Origin: Apiotrichum sp. Y4204
Taxonomy: Eukaryota > Basidiomycota > Tremellomycetes > Trichosporonales > Trichosporonaceae
NCBI GenBank assembly: GCA_025531455.1
Contig: JAMYHL010000127.1
Coordinates: 1-64,000, forward strand
Direction of reading: 5' to 3'
Length of the DNA stretch: 64,000 nucleotides
Within the stretch, counting starts at the first letter, position 1, and every line of letters begins with the position of its first letter. This document shows positions 1 to 11,428 of the stretch, piece by piece. A model generated the notes under the pieces. That model made no database searches, was not told where the DNA came from, and saw only the letters and a program-made list of their open reading frames with translations. Both the position numbers and the translations under genes were made by a program.

Positions 1-956
1 TGAGACACTGCGGTCCCGTGCTTGTGGAATCCGGACGTGGCTGACCTTGGAAGAGTTTGGGGACGAGGGGAGGACAACTGCGTCGGAGGGAAGACGTGGG
101 GTGACTGGGAGGGTCTGGCTGGACAACGCTGGCGACACTGCAGCCGGAGCGAGGGCAGCAGTCTCGAAGCTGTACTGCTCAAGAAAAGGTTGGGCGTACG
201 TGATGACATCCTCCTCGGTGATCGACAAGTTGTAGTCGAAAAGGAAAGAAGCTGCTTCTCCATGAGGTTGATCTCCGCCTGGGAGAACATTCCCGCATAG
301 TGGTACCAGTGCTTGTTCTTGGGTGAAGAGTCGTTCAGGTACTTGGCGGCAACGATAAGGGTGGCGAGGAAGACACGATGTCGAGTGCAAGGCATGCCTC
401 AAGCTTAGCATTGCAATAAAGGGAGAGACGTACATTTGGCTTCCCGAGGCAGACGAGTACGCAGGCGCTCCAGGTAGACAATCGTGGCGACGAGGGTAGC
501 GACCTGGACATTGGACTGATGGCAAACAACTGCTACAAACGTTGTCAAACTGGGGAGGCCATCGAACGGCACATCAATGGTGGAGGTGTCGATGGCAGTG
601 GAGCTCTGAATGACACTGGTAGTAGTGCGAGAGATGAAAGCTGAGGATGTTTAGCTGCTGAACGATAAAGATATGTAGGCCATCGAATACTGAAACCGTC
701 GACGATCGCCGGTACGGTCGTTGCACCTTGAACGAACAGTGTACTCACAGACAAGTTCCCGTGAGACATCGGAACGAATGAGTTCGAGAATGGCTGGGTT
801 GTGCTCTCCACAAGGTTCCAGAGACGCTGGGTGGACGCTGTTTTCAAAGCCGGGCGAGCTGGGGGTGAATTCTGGTGTCCCCGGGGCCAAGATGCTGGCA
901 CCCGAGAAAGAGGGCTCTGCCGACGAGGACGAAGAAGTGGCCTGAGACGCAAGCAT
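1..956 (-). CDS. Pcl-type (Pho85-class) cyclin, 3' end outside window
   Basis: Cyclin that would activate a Pho85/Cdk5-type kinase. Proposed exons on the minus strand are 956-749, 640-434 and 397-1, joined by GT-AG introns with matching phases. The Ser-rich N-terminus leads to [19 protein letters not shown] and then [19 protein letters not shown], followed by [11 protein letters not shown] and [11 protein letters not shown]. This is the cyclin-box signature of fungal Pcl cyclins. Just after EKQLLSF, near base 245, the frame slips by one base. The next frame continues sensibly ([18 protein letters not shown]) to the window edge. The start is the ATG at 956-954. The slip may be a sequencing error or a real lesion. 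Family confidence is high; functionality is undecided. Confidence 0.82.
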
Positions 957-3900
957 GGCGAGGTAGTTGTAGTGGCAGGAACGGGATGAGAACCAGCTTA
1001 TGTTTAGGAGACTACGTGAAGTAGGTTGTTGGTGGGCTCGAAAGGGTCAGTCACTGTGGCAGGGGTGTGGCATTACTATTGGGGTGGTGGTCGACTGAAG
1101 GATGACTGCCAGCTGTCAACGCAAACACAGCGCGGTCGCGACTGCGAGCCCTTCGAGGAGTAGCGCGGTGGGGATGTTGGATAGACGCACAAGATGCGTC
1201 AAACTTGTATACCCGGTGTGAGCAGAATTGGTTGCGACGCGCGCGGTGGCCTCGTTGGATCCTCTCCTGGCCTGGAAATGCTGCCTAGATACTACCGTAA
1301 TCCGTGAAAGCGCAGGCGACGCCAGTGGTATGTGAACGGTCGCGTCGCTGGCAAAATCAGTGGAGTTTGGTGACTGCCACCACGAACAGGGTAACCTTAG
1401 AACGGAAATCGTATGTGCGACGACCACTGGCCTCTCCTGGCACATTTTGCTGGGGTGTCGGAGCTCCACAGCACAAGCCAACAAAGGCCCTGCCAAGGGT
1501 CTAACTTAACGTCATTAATGGTACCTAGCTATGTAAGATGGTCGTCGTGTTCTATCCAGAGGCAAACGATCGCAGCATGGATCGGGGGCCAAAACAGCCG
1601 TCCGTATGCGTCTCACGCCGGCCGTCTGCGTACATATGAATCGGTGACAGGTCCAGTCAAACCATGGGTATGAAGACATCAAACGAGAAAAGGGCTTGAC
1701 AGGGAAAGGCTCTGTAGGCACACCACCGGTGTCCGTCGATACGGAGAGTGGGGCTCATTTGGAGACCAAGGACGTCACATCCACAGCCTCTAGACCCCAG
1801 CTCGAAACTCTGTGTGCTGTGAGTTGCTGTTGAGTGCGGACTTACTTAACGGGCCTTACTTGCTCGCCTGTTTCACGCATTAGCTTGGCCACAGCCGCGT
1901 CTGTCTATCTCTGTGATCTCCTTGTCTGTAAGCTCTCATTATCGCTCTGGACCTGTTCGCACTGCCCCATTGCTGGGGGAATCTGACCGGTTCCTAGTGC
2001 AAATCCACTGTACCGCGGCAGGTCAAGCCCACTTTCCGTGCCCCATCTTCAGCGCGTGTTGAAATGTCCGGCCTTCGTTTTTTTTATGAGAGAAGACCAT
2101 TCAGCTAGCTGAGCAGGTCGGCAAGAACAGCGAGCGCCTTCATCGGCGTCGGTTTGGTGCCAGACAGGCTCTCTCATCGCATCGGCATTGCCAGGCGACG
2201 GCAGGGTTCATGTGGCTGCCGTACCTCTTGAATGCTAACTGGATGAATGCCAAGTGCTGCCCTAGGGATCCCCTGCATGCACGCCCCCAAAGTAAAATCT
2301 CACACTAGCTTTACTAGCTGTGCATCTTTCCCAGGCTCTTCTCGTTATCGATGGCCCGCAGCTCACAGGGCTCTGCGCTCATCTTCATATTCTAAGTAGG
2401 TCAGGAAAAGAAGAGGACCGGAACCGTCCGTTCCAGGTTCGGCAATCTTGCATGATTTCGACTCTTCTGGACGCTGTCTGCCACGAGACAGACCGCTCAG
2501 GTCGGCTCAGGCCTGCACCTCACCCCGCGGGTCACGGGTGCCGGTGCGAGCGGTCGGCAGTCTCGGCAACGCGGCAGGCTCGGCTGGCTTTGGCGTTTTA
2601 TTCGTTGTCCAGCATGCATTCATTGCATTGCCCCGTTTTCCGAGGCCACATTGTACATTCCTCTGCCATTCTGGTCGGGCCACAACATCCTTGCTTTCGG
2701 ATGACAAATAGCGGGACGGTGGCCGTGGGCATCGGATCGGAACCCGAGACATCAATTTGACCTGAACATCGCTTACTCTCTCAGGGGACGTACACATATG
2801 CCGCAAACAACCCTGGACGCATACTCGACTGCTCTGACGAGCTCGCCCTAGAAAGATCTATACTGGAACGGACTACCAAAAACCGCCAGTCCCAAGTGAG
2901 GTGAGCGCATCTACGAGTAACGCCACCATTGCAGATATGCAGCCCGTCAGGTGTGATCGCATTCGGTTTACCATAGCTGTGCATGTCGGTTCGTCTATCC
3001 AAAGTTAAAGGCATTGGTAAATTACGGGTCGCGTGAACAGTACGATACTACATTCTAGTGTCACCATCGGCCATCACAGTCCCTACCTAACGACATACCG
3101 ATCACATTGATTGAGCCAATTTCGACAATCCCGCAGAATGCCGCAGCCTCCACCTTGATTGCTTCCGCGTCAACAGGTTCCACGCCTTCACCCGTCCTGC
3201 ATTGCGTGTCGAATTGCATTGCCAATCTATCTGAACAACTATCAGTCTGAAGAAGAATGTCCGCGGTAAAGGGTATGGGCATTGGAGGCTCTGAACAGAG
3301 CTGATAGAGTAGTAGTAGTGAGTCGTCCTTATGTTAGTTCTACTAGGTGTACGCCGTGGTGTTGACTGATCCCTGAGTGAGTACCATCTGTCTGGTAAAC
3401 GCAATATGGATACAGGCGGGTGCAGTGTCCATTGCCCGTCGCACAATGGCATGTCTTGATGATGTTAGGAGCCACGAATACAGCCATGGAAAGTAGACGC
3501 GCGGCTGATAGCTCACAAACGTCTTATTTACTCCACCTCCTCAAACGTACTGTCCTCACTCTTCATTCCAAGTAGCCCCCCTCCCAACTGTAAACTCAAG
3601 TCTGAACTATGGAAGATAACCCCTGCTCTACCTTTAAAAAACGCTGTGAAAACAGATAGATGTGGACTCGATTAATCCTTTCCCGCTTGGCGGAAGTTCT
3701 TCCTCGGCGCGGCCGTGTAATGTGGTTTAGACCTTGAAGAAGGGAGGATGGCGGTCTGCCAGGATCAGTAGCAGTCTTGTGACCTTCTTCATTCCGATTC
3801 TGACACTTTTCGACCTGATATCCTCGTGAAGACAGAAAAGAAGAGGAACATACACAGAAAATCCGAGGGCCATACGACCAGTACCAGCTTGTTTTCTTTG

Positions 3901-5672
3901 AACAGCGAACAGCTGAAGATGTCGGTGTGCAGCGGTGTGCTACTTGCAGGCTTATTGTCTACTTCTCACCGCTTATCGAAGTTGTGCCAAGACTGGAGAT
4001 AGTTGCTCATCTAACAAGTTACAGAAAGTGGCTCACAACAGCCCAGTAATACGTTTTCCAGTAGTGACTGTATCGGCAACTACGCTCCTTCATTTTCGTT
4101 TCATTATCCCACGTCCAACTTCCTCTTTCAGCTGTTCGTCCAGTTTCTCGACAATCAAGGTGAGAAGGCAAAGAAGGCATCACGGTTCATTATTCCGCTA
4201 GTCCAGAGCCACTCGTATGATGATAGAGCGCCACATGCCAACATTCGTAAACTGAATAGTATCAGACAAGCTGTTCCGCGAGATGATTCTCAGTTGGTCG
4301 AATAACCTCGAGGGCAGTTCCACGCGGACGGGAATGGTGCTGATGCTGCCGTGCCCTGAGCTTCAGGATCGTTCCATAACCCGTAGTAGTGACTGGTCTG
4401 ATACAGAAAACCTGGTTAATGCGCACGTTCTCCACCGGGACACGTTGGTGGTGCTGGCATATGTGTAGAAGCTGTTGGGCACCTGCACAAACTCATGTCT
4501 ATCAGCCATGTTGGCTAAAGAGACACCGATGTCGGAGCCAACGTCCGGTAGTTCCACCCTCTGTCGGTCCTCAGGTTGTCATAGTCAGCCATGACTTTGA
4601 GAATCCCACCGGTCTCGGCAACCACAGTGTTGACCTGATGAGACTCCTCATTAACATGGCGCCAGTCACTACACTGCGCTTTGAAAATATTGACGACCAG
4701 GCCAACTTCTTTGCCAGCGGTACCTACGGCACGTTTTGTGGCAATGACCTTGTGTTTCGTCCTTTCACCGTGAGGACAGCTGATAAGTGGGTATTCCATT
4801 GCGTGAGGAACCCTGTTTAATACGGGAATGAGGCATGACCCAGCCCATGCGGCCCCAACGTTACACTTCACGGTGTTGGGTTTGCCATGGTTTAGTACAC
4901 CTTTGTTTCCGTGAGCAGGAGGGCACTGTGGGCGAAGGAGGCAGTCGTTGTTGAGAGCTGACTCACAGTGGTGTGGGTTAGGCTGCGTGAACATTGCCGT
5001 ATCCGATGCGGAACACCGTGTGGGTGCCGAGAAATATCGGCTTCAGACTGTTGTCGGGCTGGCCGTTGATTCCAAGTAGTGCCCAGAGCAAAGCTCGCCG
5101 GCGGTACCACACATCAACTAACAGCCATCAGCAATCTAGGGCGGTTCCTCGTCGAACAAAGGCAAGAACCACAATCAACAACACAATCAACGACCTCAGC
5201 CATTCGAGTATAGTACCTTAATTGCTGGGCCTAAAGTTGGTTTATTGTCACAGCTCATTATCTCTTTGAGATCGGCACTCATTGATTGTGATGCATCGGA
5301 AAGACGACCATGAGTGAAGCGAAGCAGAACCAGAGCCAGGATGTATCCGTTAAATCGTCCCCAGCTGTCATGGCTGTCATGAGCATACCGTCATAAGGGG
5401 TTTGGTCTTGTGAAACTGCGTTTGTTTAGCGCGGGGAGACTGGGATGGCGAGCGATATCGTTTGTCAATGCCCACTAATGGGTGTTTACGGGGGTGAATT
5501 ATCACGGCGTGTGTCAAGGTTCCTAAGAGTCAAGGGATTGAAGAATCAGTAGGTATGCAGCATAAGATAGTGGTCCAGATCACTGATCGTTCTGTCTCCT
5601 CAATTTACCTCGAGTACTTGCGTTTCTCGACCCCATTAGCCCTGTTGCGCCCCGACGGCGCCCATTCCAAAC
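957..5672. other. Long spacer without a recognisable gene
   Basis: Open frames here are short and mostly begin at non-ATG codons. None shows a motif I recognise. A stretch at 4.3-5.0 kb has longer open frames on both strands that look faintly coding, but I could not assign a family. No tRNA, tandem array or transposon end was seen. Confidence 0.5.
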
Positions 5673-6560
5673 ATGATCAAAGTTCCAGGATACGAGGTAA
5701 AGGGGAGCCTGGAATGGGTGGCTTCGGTACAGTTTACCGGGCTGAAGGGACAAGTGATCACAAGGTGGCCTCGCAGAGATCCCGATCAGATGACCTGCTG
5801 AGGAGACAGGTCTGTGCCATGAAAGTACAGAGTCAAGTGACCACCCCGCTTGGCATCACACTGTTCCACAACGAAATAAAGGCCTTAAAGCAGCTGAACC
5901 ATCCCAACCTGGTGTCATTTCTTGACGTTGTCGAGTGCAATGACATGGTCCACCTAATCATGGAATTCTGTGATGGTGGTGACCTTCGCACGTTGATGGA
6001 AGACCACGTGGAGAGAGGGTAGGAAGACTCGAGTTGTCACCGCAGACACTGACTCCAACCCCACTAGGCTCAACATCCCCGAGCTAGATGTCAAGTCCAT
6101 CTTTGTACAGCTCCTCTTCGCTCTTCATCACTGGCACCGGCATACAGGGAAAGGCCGACTCATTGTGCACCGGGACATAAAGCCAGAAACAGTGACTACA
6201 TTTGCCCGCCACCTAAGCAATACGCCCTGTGCTGACGATGTCAATCGTCAGTACTCCTGACTGCGAATGGGACGGTGAAACCGCGGCGGACTTTGAACTT
6301 TGCAAGGTGTTTCCCCTAGGGGGAGAGAAGGCTAACTCTTTGGTCGGCGTGAGTGTTGGCGAAGATTTACGAAGGGGTTAGGCAACTTGTTGAGCAGGTG
6401 AAGACTCAGGGTTATGTCGCGCCGGTAAGTAACTAAACGTAGGCTTAGCTGACTGCCTCTAAGGGGATTTCTGCAGGTAAGCCTTATGACGCTAAAGCCG
6501 ACATGTTCAGTCTAGGTTGCGTCTAGTATGAGATGTACGCCTTGGAGTACGACGTGGCAT
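5673..6560 (+). pseudogene. NEK/NIMA-like protein kinase relic
   Basis: Serine/threonine kinase catalytic-domain remnant. In order it shows MIKVPGYE at the start, the glycine loop GMGGFGTVYRA, the ATP lysine in CAMKV, and MEFCDGGDLRTLM. After a plausible intron opening at 6019 come ALHHWHRHTGKGRLIVHRDI and then KPE (catalytic HRD). Damage is extensive. There is a one-base shift between the first eight residues and the glycine loop. The Mg-binding DFG reads DFE. Frame breaks surround the activation loop. A TAG at 6524-6526 interrupts the helix-F motif SLGCV-stop-YEMY. The general kinase assignment is firm; NEK is the closest class I can suggest. Confidence 0.8.
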
Positions 6561-7379
6561 TTTCGGACTCGTTGACTCAGCAACAGCCTCCCAAGGTTCA
6601 ACTCCAATTCTCCTCGGGATGTTGATTCATTCAGGCTTTCTCGAGTGACATGCAGCAGGTTGTCACCCATCTGCTCTGTACTTTGGTAAGCGATGTCCAT
6701 CCCACATCTGTGACTCGCGAAAGCCCAACAGACGTCCGTCCACCACAACCCTGTTGGCAGACGCCGTAATTACAAGATGGCCTCAAAAGGTTTTTTACAC
6801 ATCGGCAAAGCCAGGGTGGTGCGTTCGGCTATGTCTGGTAAGCCATTGGCTTATGCATCTAACCTGCAGTACTGAAACCCATGTCATCCACACAACCAGG
6901 GAGCAGCTCCTTGCCACTCGGGAGGCCGCGGTCAGGGCTCGGGAGCGTCTCTGTGAAGCTCGGGAAGCTTCGTTACAGGCACAAACCAGACGGGGTGAGA
7001 ACCGAAATAGCATTAATCTGGGGTGGGTTCCATGGCTGATGAACATTGTCAGCCTGGCTGTTCACTTCACAACGCTTTCCATGTAGAGAAGGAACAAACA
7101 GCCGAACACGGTAAGGTGGCGTATACAAGAGCAGTAGGGCAAAAGGACACAATTTAGCCCATGTGATGCAAGGGGTTCTCCATGATAGCCACAAAAGAAG
7201 GGGTTAACATCAGTTTTGAAGCAAGAAAGCTTCGTAACCGTCTATCTGCACCAACCCAAAGCTGGATTGCGCTTGAAAGTGCGCCGTTGAACAGCTGCCA
7301 GTGCAGGTACCCCGGGGTTGTCCATCGGCGCTGGCGAGCGGCCGGTGCATTCTGTTTGACGATATGAACTCCAGCCCCG
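6561..7379. other. Spacer after kinase relic; Glu/Arg/Ala-rich helical stretch
   Basis: A short plus-strand open frame around 6890-6990 encodes a charged heptad-like stretch (TREQLLATREAAVRARERL) that could be the coiled-coil tail of the kinase relic. It cannot be joined to the kinase without frame changes. Nothing else recognisable. Confidence 0.3.
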
Positions 7380-9025
7380 CAAGGTAGTCGAGATATCGCT
7401 CATTGTTCACCTCATATTCCTGCAACGCAACCAGCGCCAGTACAGCGGGGATCGAAACCATAGCTGCGACTCGTTGTCATCTGGAGTGGCGCCCATTTTG
7501 TCAAAGTCGCTCAGCAGGGTTGATGCAACGTACCGTATCTTGTGTAGCACGAGGAACTCGTTGACCGCGGTGCCTTAGCCTCCTACCGACATCAACACCC
7601 ACTGCGCTTGCAGAACCTGCTCCATGGTGGACAGACTTATGACGCGATCGATGCCGAAGGCAAGCTCGTTCTCGTGGAGCTTGACGGCGCAGAGGATCTG
7701 TGAGTTCAAGATGGCAGTGTCACTGCCGACACCCTGCAGACCATGACCGCTTCCCGCAGACCCGTATAGACCGTTTGGACGCAATTTGTCGCTCACTGAG
7801 GAGTGGAAGCTCGTCAAGGGATCAAATAACTTCTTTGGACTCCACCACAGCTGGCGAGCTCATCCTGTTCTTGGGCCGGCTGATCTTGGGGCAAGTGGTG
7901 TTTAGGTTGGATTGTCAGCAAAATGTGGTCCAGCTGGAGCGATTCCATGCACCATGCATCCATGCATCCACCGTACTCATGTGAACTCGCGTGCGTGAAG
8001 GCGCGTAGAGAAGGTTGGGAACATACCTGGTGGTCAACTCGGTTATGATGATACCAAAGGGGATGACAATGCCGGGACCCTTGTCCAACTGTTCGGCAAA
8101 TAAAACCCGCATCCAGGGTTGATGTGGGTGTTCTAGATTGTGCCCAACTCGAACAACCACCGCGTTGCTGAGTGCCGAATCCAGAGGCATAAAGTCGTTG
8201 TAAGGTACGTTCTCACACAGGTCCACTATGCGGGTATCTTCACTGGTTCGGGGCTGCGCTCCCGTTAAGGCCGAGTGTCCTGAATCCTGGCGAACAAACA
8301 TCGTCATCGGTATCGTTGTCGTCGCCGCTGTCGAGGTAGATCCATTCACCAAAGGATGGGTGCCTGTGGTCTCCAAGGATGATCACAATGAGGTATTGTG
8401 GGTTACTGATGCACGGTGAGACGATCAGGTGTTGCGCAAGGTAAGAATCGTGTCATGTACCGCATGGATGTAGTTCGCAAGGCGAGGCAAGTTGCAAACG
8501 GTCGGTGTTGGAGGATGTTGTCGACGATATGAAGGTAGGATATGTAGTTATGATGCCGTGGCATTGCCGCAACGATGAAGGCATGCTGGTTAGTTGAGAA
8601 AAGAGATAGTGTGAGCTCTAAGTCATCATGCAGAGGGGCGGCATGCTTTACATTTTCGTCCGGCGTCTCGAGAACACCATTGCGGGCCTCGATCTCGTAC
8701 AGTGGTGTGTGTTTGGGGCGAGGGGTCTTATTGTTAACTTCAGTATTTAGGTCTGGGGAAGGGCTACCATCAACAACAGGCTTCGAAGACGACAATCTTG
8801 GTTTCCTGTATTGGGGGGCTCAGAGGCTTACAGGACTGGATCTGCCGGGCCTGAGTGACCCCGAATAAATTTGTCGTCCAGGGTCTTGCTGAAGGGCCGC
8901 AGGGTGGACGTCTGTTGCGTTTCAACATTGGCAATACTCAGTCGAGGTGAACCTGTACGTTGCTTAGCCACAACGACACGATGGTGGGGTGATGTTGGCA
9001 GCGGGTGGCTCGGCTCATGTGCCAC
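7380..9025 (-). pseudogene. Unrecognised broken gene
   Basis: Several minus-strand segments have coding character but lie in different frames. They are a start-like piece at 9025-8828, SSSKPVVDGSPSPDLNTEV at about 8790, and a segment at 8376-7980 with LCENVPYNDFMPLDSAL and VLFAEQLDKGPGIVIPFG. Further on come LHENELAFGIDRVISLSTME near 7650 and NEFLVLHKIRYVASTLLSDF near 7540. Stops and frame changes separate them. The texture resembles the middle region of a fungal transcription factor, but no Cys6 cluster or other diagnostic motif is visible, so I give no function. Confidence 0.4.
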
Positions 9026-9067
9026 GGCGAGGATGTCGTTGGGGCCCGCCGCAAGGGGAAGTCAGCC

Positions 9068-9307
9068 ACAAGATTGGCAAACTTGCTGTTCAATGCACAT
9101 GCACGTAGAACGGCGGTCTTACTATAAATGCACATGTAATCACAAGACACCAGAGGAGAACCGAGGGTTGCACATGTACAGTCAAATAGCATTGCCAATT
9201 CTCGATTCCGTCGTCTCCCAAAGTTAGTGCACCAACTATGTGCCAACTCCGGCACGTCAGGTGGCCACATTCACTGTACACATGTATGTCAAACGCTTAT
9301 TGCCAAT
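9068..9307. promoter_or_regulatory. E-box (CACATG) and CCAAT cluster upstream of DUF1349 gene
   Basis: CACATG occurs at 9096, 9131, 9171 and 9279, mostly as TGCACATG. CCAAT occurs at 9195-9199 and 9303-9307, and reversed as ATTGG at 9073. About 0.1 CACATG/CATGTG would be expected by chance in 200 bases counting both strands, so four is strong enrichment. The same pairing recurs in front of the sugar transporter and GH32 genes. Binding by the neighbouring bHLH proteins is inference. Confidence 0.5.
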
Positions 9308-9372
9308 ATCATCTTTCCCTCTCTTGTCCAATCATAACCCATTTCTGCCCACGCCAGCTGCAGTGTGGATTT

Positions 9373-9437
9373 TCCATCCCCTCCATCCCCTCCATCCCCT
9401 CCATCCCCTCCATCCCCTCCCTCCCCTCCCTCCCCTC
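9373..9437. repeat. Pyrimidine-rich 10-base tandem repeat
   Basis: About five copies of ccatcccctc grade into cctcccctc copies. The array ends four bases before the DUF1349 start codon, so it lies in the core promoter or 5' leader. Such CT tracts are common in fungal promoters, and length variation could alter expression. Confidence 0.9.
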
Positions 9438-9440
9438 TAA

Positions 9441-10381
9441 GTGGATATGTCTGTAGGGGTCACGCGCCGAACGCTCCGGCCGTCCATCCCCCAAATTTCA
9501 TTCGAGCCCACACCTGATCGACCATGGCGGTGGACGAACGCCTCTCACAGTGCCGCACTCAATGTCACACCAGACCGAGTGGAGATGGAGGCCCCGCTGG
9601 GGACTGATTGGCTGAGGTCTGCACCAGCGCCCGAATCGTGGACGGAGCCCGAGGGACTGGAGCGGCGCTCAGCGCCTGCATACATGTTCCCTCTCCAAAG
9701 GAACTTTCGAGCTTCGGTGCGCATCCAAGGACGATGGCACGGCGATTGGGACCAGGCGTGCATCTTCTTGCTCGAAGGCCGGGGCGAGGGCGATGACAAT
9801 GGACAGGAGACGCACGGATCATGGATCAAGGTCGGCGTCGAGCACGACGCGGGATACGAGTTTGTTGGCACCGTTCTTACCAACCCCAACTCAGACTGGT
9901 CTTGGTACGTTTGTCAGCGCCATTGCTTCGTGTGTGCCCACGCCGAGAGGGGGGGAGGATATGGCCATAGCGAGCGATTGTGTGTACTGTATGCTAATGG
10001 TCAAGCTACCCTCTCCCGTTCGAGACTGCTGCCGTCGGCGTCGACCATTCGAAGTCGCTCTTGGTCGTCATTGAGAAGCTGTCAGACCACGTTTGGATCT
10101 GGATAGGCACCGGTGACGATGACGACGAAGACGCATCCGATGAATACATGAGCGATGGGGAGGAACCATCCATTCAGGGCATTCGCGAGTGCAAGGGCTT
10201 TGCAGTTCATACGAATGAAGATTCATGGTGGCGCTTGGGTGCGTCGATACGCGGAAAATGCGCTAACCACGGCGCAGGCGTCATGACAGCATCACCTCCG
10301 GGAGGGGCAGGCAAGCAGGGAGCGACGGGTGTGTTCACAGACTTTCGTTTTGAGCAAGTGCAGACAACCGAGGATAGTTGA
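9441..10381 (+). CDS. DUF1349 (concanavalin A-like fold) protein
   Basis: Two exons, 9441-9904 and 10006-10381, give 279 codons plus stop with matching phase. The protein shows the DUF1349 pattern: FRASVRIQGRWHGDWDQACI, SWIKVGVEH, GTVLTNPNSDWS, then HVWIWIG, SIQGIRECKGFAV, DSWWRLG and a closing DFRFEQV. Members have a jelly-roll lectin-like fold; some are described as regulators of enolase and many are uncharacterised. No signal peptide is seen, so it is probably cytosolic. It sits beside a bHLH gene and has the same promoter boxes as the fructosidase pair, suggesting a carbohydrate-linked role (inference). The exon-1 tail after SDWS could use a slightly different splice site. Confidence 0.85.
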
Positions 10382-10419
10382 ACGGAGACAAACGAATGCA
10401 TGCATATAGAACAGCAGCA

Positions 10420-11428
10420 TCAGTTCAGTAGATTGGCTACAGCAAGGGACCGACGAGGTTTCCACGATTCTTGCTCGGTGGTTGTTACAGATGGATTGTC
10501 CAGACGGGGTGGGGTAGCGAGCGGTGCCGCCGGTGCCGCCGGTACCCCTCGTGCGGGGCTGACATGCTGCGAGCCTGAGTCGTTTTGCCGGGATAGCACA
10601 GCGACGGCCTCAGCAAGGGACGTCCCCAAGACCAGTGGCACACGTTTGGTTGGCAAGTCGTCCCATGTGAGTTTGGAGCCGCCCATGGGCCCACATTGGG
10701 GGGGGGGGGGGCTGAGTGTTCGGGGTCGAGGAGCCAACCAGCGGGGCCACGGACGTACCATCTCGAACAGCGGGGGCGAGCTGAGTAGCAGGTTGGGCAG
10801 CCTTCCACTGCCCCTCTCGAGCTGACGACGGGCTCGCAGAGTCCGCGTTGCTTGCGCTCTGGCCAGCATAGGCTTCTTGTCCACCCACACGGTGCATTCG
10901 CCGGCAGAACTCCACCTCCGCCTCCAACTGCCTTATTCGCTTAGCAGCTATACCAGTGAGCACAGTCCGCGTTCACGCTCAGAGACATACCGCTATCTAG
11001 AATGCGTACGCGACTGAGCTGCCTGGCATCGATCTCCCCCTCGTCCAGCAATAGCTCTTTAAGCCGGTCAAAGCTCTCGTTGACGGCGCGCCGTCGCTGA
11101 AGCAGTCAGCACAGATTGGACTACCCGCGCAAGGGGAAGGACACACCTTTTGCTCATGCGAGACATGGGCGAGTTGGCGCCGTGTCACACTCCCTTCCTT
11201 GAGTTGGCCACCGCGCTTTCGCTTCGGGGGTTGGGTTGCAGAGTCGCCATTCTTAGGTTCATTTGTGCTTTCAGCTAGGTCATCCAAGCAGCCCGCCTCA
11301 TTGGGAATTTCAAGTGAGGATGGTTGGGTTGCGAGGGAGATAGCGGCTAATGGGGAAGAAGGAGGAGGTGTGCGGCTGAGTGGTACGGGTTCCTGTCGGG
11401 GTCTGCTATCCCTGCCTGGATCGGTCAT
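10420..11428 (-). CDS. bHLH transcription factor (copy 1)
   Basis: Four exons (11428-11147, 11096-10991, 10947-10759, 10711-10420). The Pro/Ser-rich N-terminus leads to KRKRGGQLKEGS and the basic region HVSHEQKRRRAVN, with the His-Glu-Arg triad typical of E-box binders. The helix-loop-helix is SFDRLKELLLDEGEI ... RVRILDSAAKRIRQLEAEV. The basic region is split exactly by intron 1. The C-terminus conserves GTSLAEAVAV and RSLAVANLL with the second bHLH gene at 18.6-19.4 kb. Summed exons are 869 bases, one short of a multiple of three. The discrepancy falls at the 14-base poly-C (coding strand) that opens exon 4, so the conserved C-terminus is out of frame as written. Identity as bHLH is firm; targets are inference. 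Confidence 0.85.
10698..10711. repeat. 14-base poly-G at a splice acceptor and frame boundary
   Basis: An uninterrupted G14 (C14 on the coding strand) immediately follows the predicted acceptor of bHLH exon 4. The conserved downstream frame would need a tract one base longer. It may be a sequencing artefact, or slippage at this tract may truly toggle the C-terminus. Confidence 0.85.

Noticed and set aside
4283..4994. Possible biotin-carboxylase or oxidoreductase fragment at 4.3-5.0 kb
   Set aside because: A few residues (FVQVPNS) recall such families, but no continuous block could be aligned.
6754..7086. Separate 110-residue coiled-coil gene
   Set aside because: No ATG at the proposed start codon position with good context, and it is more simply residue of the kinase tail.
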